From Flavobacteriales bacterium (GTDB taxonomy: Bacteria; Bacteroidota; Bacteroidia; Flavobacteriales_F; PHOS-HE28), in contig JACJZJ010000005.1 in the NCBI GenBank assembly GCA_020635675.1, forward strand, positions 62,001-126,000: DNA of 64,000 nucleotides, read 5' to 3'. Shown in pieces: positions 60,119-64,000 of the stretch. The notes beneath the pieces were generated by a model. It saw only the letters and a list, made by a program, of their open reading frames with translations. It made no database searches and was not told where the DNA came from. A program made the translations under genes and the position numbers. Each line of letters opens with the position of its first letter. The stretch's first letter is position 1.

Positions 60119-61548
60119 TCGGGGACGTTCTGGGCTTTTGATCGCGCGGACCATGCCGCGACCAGTACCATGCCCACCGGCATCAGGATACCTTCGAACA
60201 CCAATCCCTTGAACAGTTCCGGGCCGTCACGTAGTAGGATCGGAAGGTAGGCGACCCAGCAACTGGTGCCCATCAACATGAACAAGCGGATCGGGAGCGG
60301 CCTTTGGGCGGGCTTGCTCCGCAGGCGGATCAGACCACCCCAGAGCAGGCCCCAGAGCGCGCCCCCGAAGAACAATGCGTACCAACCACCGTTCAAGTAG
60401 AAGCCCGCAGCAGGATGGATCGTATAGCCCTGGCCCGGGGTCAGGTGGGCTTCCTTCGCATAGAGGTCGTAGCTGGAAGGTGGCCGATCGCTGCGGATCG
60501 CGCGTGGGACCAAGGAAGAAAACAAGTAGCGCATGCTGAGCAGTGGTTCAGGACGGACCCGCTCGCGCCGCACGCCGTACATGGAGAAATGCGCACAAAA
60601 GAGCTCATTGGAGATCACTTTCCGGCCCGCCCGCGCCAGGGGGCTCGTCACCTTGCGTGGCACGTGTGCGATCAGGGGCAGGCCGAAGGGTGTATCATCC
60701 TCCACGATGGCCTCCTCCCCACGCACTTCCTTCCAGGTCATCTCCCGGACCTTTGCCGTAATGAACAGCTGTGCCACCACCACGCTCGCGTAGATCACGT
60801 ATCGGCCGGGACGACGTCCTCGCGCGTTGAGCGCGAACACCATGGAGCCCAGAACGAGGGCCATGAACAGTTCGTGCCGGTTGCCGAGCACCATGAAATA
60901 GAGGCTCACCACCAAGAGAAGCGCGGGATAGGTCCACCCGGGCCATCGTTGCCCCCGGTCCGTGAACCACCTGCCGTCCCGCGCCGTGGAACGGATCGCC
61001 CACCCGAGAAGCACCGCCATGGCCGCAACCTCGTTGAACAATCCGTGGAGCGTGGATCCCGGATACGTTGTTCCACGCGTCACCAGATAGATGGGCCGAT
61101 CCGTTGCAAGCGCCTCCTTGATCAGGGGTAGAACGAGGAAGAAGCTCACGATCCCTGCAAGGATGGCGATCCCGTGAAGAACGCGATGGTCCACGGCAAT
61201 GGGCATTCGGGCCGACGGCTCGATGGACCGGATGCTGCGCGTCACCAGATCGATGATCAGGAGCATGAGGAACGTGAACGCGGTGTATCCTCCAAGTGCG
61301 ATGAGGTAATCGCGGTCCAGCTCGAAGGGGAACATCTTCTGCATCAGGTAGTAGTAGTTGAGGCCGACGCGAAATCCCTGATAGCCGCTCATGGCATCCC
61401 CGATGAAGAACCAGGCCCCCATGAAGGTCCATATATAGAACAGCACCATGCCCAGGAGGAATGTCCGATCCCCGGTACGTCGCACGATCCGCAACGTCCA
61501 GAGAACGATGACCACGGTGGCGAAGCCGAGGAGGGCGTAAGCGATCAT
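60115..61548 (-). CDS. Oligosaccharide repeat-unit polymerase-like membrane protein
   Basis: 477 residues with about 11 membrane helices and one large periplasmic loop (about residues 250-375) rich in Arg and Pro, the layout of Wzy-type polymerases. The segment PSSYDLYAKEAHLTPGQGYTI and the following GFYLNGGWYALFFGGALWG resemble the O-antigen polymerase pattern (AAGxxGxxYxxxG variants). Sequence conservation in Wzy is low, so the assignment rests on topology and position between flippase and GT2 genes. Confidence 0.75.
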   Translation of the reverse strand: MIAYALLGFATVVIVLWTLRIVRRTGDRTFLLGMVLFYIWTFMGAWFFIGDAMSGYQGFRVGLNYYYLMQKMFPFELDRDYLIALGGYTAFTFLMLLIIDLVTRSIRSIEPSARMPIAVDHRVLHGIAILAGIVSFFLVLPLIKEALATDRPIYLVTRGTTYPGSTLHGLFNEVAAMAVLLGWAIRSTARDGRWFTDRGQRWPGWTYPALLLVVSLYFMVLGNRHELFMALVLGSMVFALNARGRRPGRYVIYASVVVAQLFITAKVREMTWKEVRGEEAIVEDDTPFGLPLIAHVPRKVTSPLARAGRKVISNELFCAHFSMYGVRRERVRPEPLLSMRYLFSSLVPRAIRSDRPPSSYDLYAKEAHLTPGQGYTIHPAAGFYLNGGWYALFFGGALWGLLWGGLIRLRSKPAQRPLPIRLFMLMGTSCWVAYLPILLRDGPELFKGLVFEGILMPVGMVLVAAWSARSKAQNVPE

Positions 61549-63257
61549 GCGCGTTCCTTCCAGGAGAGACCACGAAGGAACGCAGCCAGTGCGGCCCCCT
61601 GATCATCCAGCGGCACCACGACGGCATGTCGACGTCGCCAGCGAATGCCCGGGCGGTCCTTCTCCGATCCGATGATGATCCCCGCTGCGCCGAGCAGTGC
61701 GAACTGATGCACCAGGGCAAGCCTTCCGGACGTTGCCTGACCACGCAGATCGAACACCACCGGACGCCGCGCATTCAGCAACACCGGGATCATCCAGTCC
61801 CGATCGCGAACGAGCACCAGGTCGGGGCGATGTGCCTGCTCCATCCTTCGGAGGTACGCACCCTTGCGTCGCATCGGATCTCGCGGACCAGGGGTCACCG
61901 GATCGATGCCCAAGTCTTGTGTGAGCGAAAGGAATGGCCGGTCCTTCCACCCCAGGAATACGACCCGCATCGGACGTTCGCCGGGATCCCCCGATGCGCG
62001 CAGATCGGCACGGACCCACCGCACATCACGCCAGGTCAGAAAGGCCAGTGTCGCCAAAGGTGCCAGAACGAGTATCATGGCCATGATCAACTTGGGGACC
62101 ACGAAGAGATAGAGAACACCCATCGTCAGGGCCACCACCACCGAATAGAGCAGGTTGATGGTGTTCCTGGGCGCCGCATAGTAGGCATCGAGCACACTCC
62201 TCAGGGCAACATGGACCGCGTACAAGAAGGCGCCCAGGAACATGACGCGACAGACCATCTCCATGTTCACGCCCGTCGGACCGAGATATATCCGAAGCAA
62301 GGGTGTGGCGAGCAGTTCGAACACCAACACCATCAACAGGGCGCTCAGCACCACGCCCTGCATCACCCTGCCGATGCGATTGTCCAATGCCTCCCACTGT
62401 CCCTTGGCCAGCAGGCTCGCGGCTGAAGGAAGCAGCAACAGGCTGATCGGCGAGTAAGCGGCGCCCGCTACGTTGATCAATGTCGCACCGAAGGCCACCT
62501 GGGCTCCGAGCGCCAGTCCGCTGACATGGTTCACCAGATAGACGGGGATCGTCAGGAGTCCAGCGAACGCCGCATCACCGGGAAGTCGGAGCAGACCATA
62601 GCGCACCATCCGCTGGATCCGCTGTGTGTCCGGGGCGGCGGCGGGTGAGGCAAGAACGGGGACGAGACCGATCGAGGCGAAACCGGCCCAGGCAGCGGCG
62701 GTCGCCCAAAGCACGGTGCCCAGGTCATCGAACGTCCACATGGCCAGATTGGGCGCCACAGCCATGTTCATGATCTGGAGCACGTTCGCCCGGGTCATGT
62801 GGTGCGCACCCCTCCAGTACCCATAAATGGCGGTGTGCAGGACCATCGCCACTGTCAGCGCGGCAATGGGCATGACCAGCGCGGTCTGATCGGGGGAACC
62901 GAAGAAGAGCCCCGACAGTTCCGGCCGGAACGATGCGAACACCACGAGGAGCCCTGCGGACACGAAGGCCAGCAACCGCATGGCGGACCTTAGCAGGCGT
63001 ACACGCTCGCGCGGGCCGGGTGCCATCGCAACAAAACGCACGATACCCACCGCCATACCGCACAAAGACAACATCTGCAGAAAAGAGATGGTACGGCGCA
63101 CGACCGTGTATTCCTCGAACCCTTGCCCGGGCAGTCGCCAGGCCGCCAACTTGTATACCAGGACGATACCCACGAGGACCGATCCTTCCGCGAGGTATGT
63201 GAAAAGGTGGTCCCTCCCCTGCACGGTGCGGAAATCGGCGATGGCCCGTCTCAGCAT
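61545..63257 (-). CDS. Wzx-like flippase fused to a C-terminal Rossmann-like domain
   Basis: 570 residues. Residues 1 to about 415 form 12-14 membrane helices of the MATE/polysaccharide-transporter (Wzx) kind. From about residue 430 a soluble domain begins (MRVVFLGWKDRPFLSLTQDL) with strand-helix alternation and DLVLVRDRDWMIPVLLNARR, VVFDLRGQATSG and LLGAAGIIIGSEKD, reminiscent of the N-terminal half of a GT-B glycosyltransferase. Ordinary flippases end after the membrane part, so the fusion is unusual. First gene of the surface-polysaccharide operon, divergent from nfeD; a weak -7 box (TATTTTAG, 63264-63271) lies upstream. Confidence 0.82.
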   Translation of the reverse strand: MLRRAIADFRTVQGRDHLFTYLAEGSVLVGIVLVYKLAAWRLPGQGFEEYTVVRRTISFLQMLSLCGMAVGIVRFVAMAPGPRERVRLLRSAMRLLAFVSAGLLVVFASFRPELSGLFFGSPDQTALVMPIAALTVAMVLHTAIYGYWRGAHHMTRANVLQIMNMAVAPNLAMWTFDDLGTVLWATAAAWAGFASIGLVPVLASPAAAPDTQRIQRMVRYGLLRLPGDAAFAGLLTIPVYLVNHVSGLALGAQVAFGATLINVAGAAYSPISLLLLPSAASLLAKGQWEALDNRIGRVMQGVVLSALLMVLVFELLATPLLRIYLGPTGVNMEMVCRVMFLGAFLYAVHVALRSVLDAYYAAPRNTINLLYSVVVALTMGVLYLFVVPKLIMAMILVLAPLATLAFLTWRDVRWVRADLRASGDPGERPMRVVFLGWKDRPFLSLTQDLGIDPVTPGPRDPMRRKGAYLRRMEQAHRPDLVLVRDRDWMIPVLLNARRPVVFDLRGQATSGRLALVHQFALLGAAGIIIGSEKDRPGIRWRRRHAVVVPLDDQGAALAAFLRGLSWKERA

Positions 63258-63387
63258 GCCGGCCTAAAATAGCGCCCGCACCATCACCGGCACCATCGGC
63301 CGTTCGCCCCGGTACACCGCCGTTCGTCCGGATCGGGGAGCCGGGCGCCCCGGCATCCTCTACCTTCACCGCATAACCACGCCTTGC

Positions 63388-63834
63388 ATGGGATTCTTTC
63401 AATGGTATTGGTGGGCTGGAACGGCGATCATCCTGCTGATCGCGGAGATCTTCGTGCCCGGCTTCTTCCTCCTGTGCTTGGGGATCGGTTGTGCCGGAGG
63501 GGCGATCACCGCAGCGTTCGGCCTCGGAGAGGTCGCCCAATTGGTGGTCTTCTCCCTTGTCTCCCTTGTGGCCTTCCTGACCATCCGACCTGTATTGATG
63601 AAGCAGTTCTGGAAGGACGGTGGTGTTCGCACGAACGTGGACGCCCTGGCAGGTCGCCGTGCCAAAGTGAGCCAGGACTTCGACCCCGGACTGCGACTGG
63701 GCCGCGTGGCTGTTGATGGGGACGATTGGCGCGCCGAATGCACCGTGGACCGCATGCTGCGGGTCGGCGATGTGGTGGAGATCGTCCGCGTCGAGAGCAA
63801 TACTCTGATCGTCAAACCCCTTGAACTCGCTTAG
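63388..63834 (+). CDS. NfeD family protein
   Basis: 148 residues: three membrane helices (WWAGTAIILLIAEIFVPGFF, a second ending around AAFG, and VFSLVSLVAFLTI), then a C-terminal OB-fold domain (ALAGRRAKVSQDFDPG, ending VVEIVRVESNTLIVKPLE). NfeD proteins pair with SPFH/stomatin proteins in membrane microdomains, and such a gene follows 3 bases downstream. The N-terminal protease domain of long NfeD proteins is absent. Confidence 0.9.
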   Translation: MGFFQWYWWAGTAIILLIAEIFVPGFFLLCLGIGCAGGAITAAFGLGEVAQLVVFSLVSLVAFLTIRPVLMKQFWKDGGVRTNVDALAGRRAKVSQDFDPGLRLGRVAVDGDDWRAECTVDRMLRVGDVVEIVRVESNTLIVKPLELA

Positions 63835-63837
63835 ATC

Positions 63838-64000
63838 ATGACACCCGGCACAATCATCCTGATCCTTTTCGCGGCGTTGGTCGTTTTCATCGTCGCCAAG
63901 GGCCTACGCATCGTGCAACAGAGCGAAGCCATGGTGATCGAACGCCTTGGCAAATACCACAAGACCCTTCTGCCGGGCATCAACGTGATCATTCCGATCG
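63838..64000 (+). CDS. SPFH/stomatin-like (QmcA/slipin) protein, 5' part only
   Basis: The first 54 residues are visible and the gene runs past the window edge. One N-terminal membrane helix (IILILFAALVVFIVAKGL) is followed by RIVQQSEAMVIERLGKYHKT and LLPGINVIIPI, the stereotyped start of slipin/QmcA SPFH proteins. It is the expected partner of the NfeD protein just upstream. Confidence 0.92.
   Translation, partial: MTPGTIILILFAALVVFIVAKGLRIVQQSEAMVIERLGKYHKTLLPGINVIIPI

Noticed and set aside
1..64000. CRISPR arrays, tRNA or rRNA genes, insertion sequences
   Set aside because: No regularly spaced direct repeats, cloverleaf-like intergenic stretches, transposase motifs or terminal inverted repeats were seen, and gaps between genes are mostly under 150 bases.

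Overview
The window is a GC-rich, densely coded chromosomal segment of a Bacteroidota bacterium, probably of the Flavobacteriales/Cytophagales type. Support comes from the type IX secretion (T9SS) protein PorD, several secreted proteins with YPNPT-type C-terminal sorting domains, family-specific Bacteroidota proteins (DUF5723, DUF3276/PUR-like, the short omega/Rpb6-like RNA polymerase subunit, a DUF5684-type signal peptidase I), class III cyclase and histidine-kinase sensors, and promoter -7 boxes of the form TAnnTTYG. I see no rRNA, tRNA, CRISPR array, insertion sequence or integrase.

Layout. 1-4.6 kb: an operon with the end of an outer-membrane/DUF5683-like gene, dapB, two tandem signal peptidases I, a TPR lipoprotein and a CoA-type Nudix hydrolase. 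4.6-9.9 kb (minus): a TPR/caspase-fold protein lacking its catalytic Cys, translationally coupled to a beta-propeller receptor adenylate cyclase. 10-17.4 kb (minus): DUF5723, fabI, recN and the coupled run bamD-rpoZ-coaBC-porD. 17.5-21 kb: an alpha-oxoamine synthase and a large repeat-rich secreted protein. 21-27 kb: a stress/signalling island with CsbD, DUF1328, and an operon of beta-barrel protein, single-domain receiver, NtrC-type regulator and CHASE3/PAS histidine kinase, with a divergent coiled-coil lipoprotein. 27-38 kb: a T9SS adhesin-like protein, a ytfI/ytfJ-like pair, a GH92 alpha-mannosidase with a GT-C membrane glycosyltransferase, a CUB-like T9SS protein, and a GH2 beta-mannosidase coupled to cutC. 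38-42.6 kb: a stand-alone AIPR phage-resistance-type protein, a PQQ-like propeller and a small membrane protein. 42.6-47.6 kb (minus): a tightly coupled operon of epimerase, GT4, gcvT, comB and a zinc phospholipase C/S1-P1-type enzyme. 47.7-53 kb: a CapD/WbpM-type UDP-sugar 4,6-dehydratase leading DUF3276, thioesterase, DUF4197 and nucleoside phosphorylase genes, then a transglutaminase-like protein. 53-54.8 kb: a PA-domain T9SS protein. 54.9-63.3 kb (minus): a seven-gene surface-polysaccharide operon (flippase, polymerase, GT2, GT4, O-antigen ligase, DegT aminotransferase, sugar transferase). 63.4-64 kb: NfeD and the start of its SPFH/stomatin partner.

How it fits together. Most neighbours overlap by 4 bases (ATGA), so the long operons are probably translationally coupled. 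Cell-envelope construction dominates: signal peptidases, BamD, PorD, T9SS cargo, two separate polysaccharide loci and mannose-glycan hydrolases. The strongest candidates for undescribed biology are the pseudo-caspase/adenylate cyclase pair, the flippase fused to a Rossmann-like domain, the DUF1328 gene lying wholly antisense inside the 3' end of a histidine-kinase gene, and a repeated calcium-loop C-terminus on the 724-residue secreted protein. All function calls come from reading sequence motifs; no database search was run.
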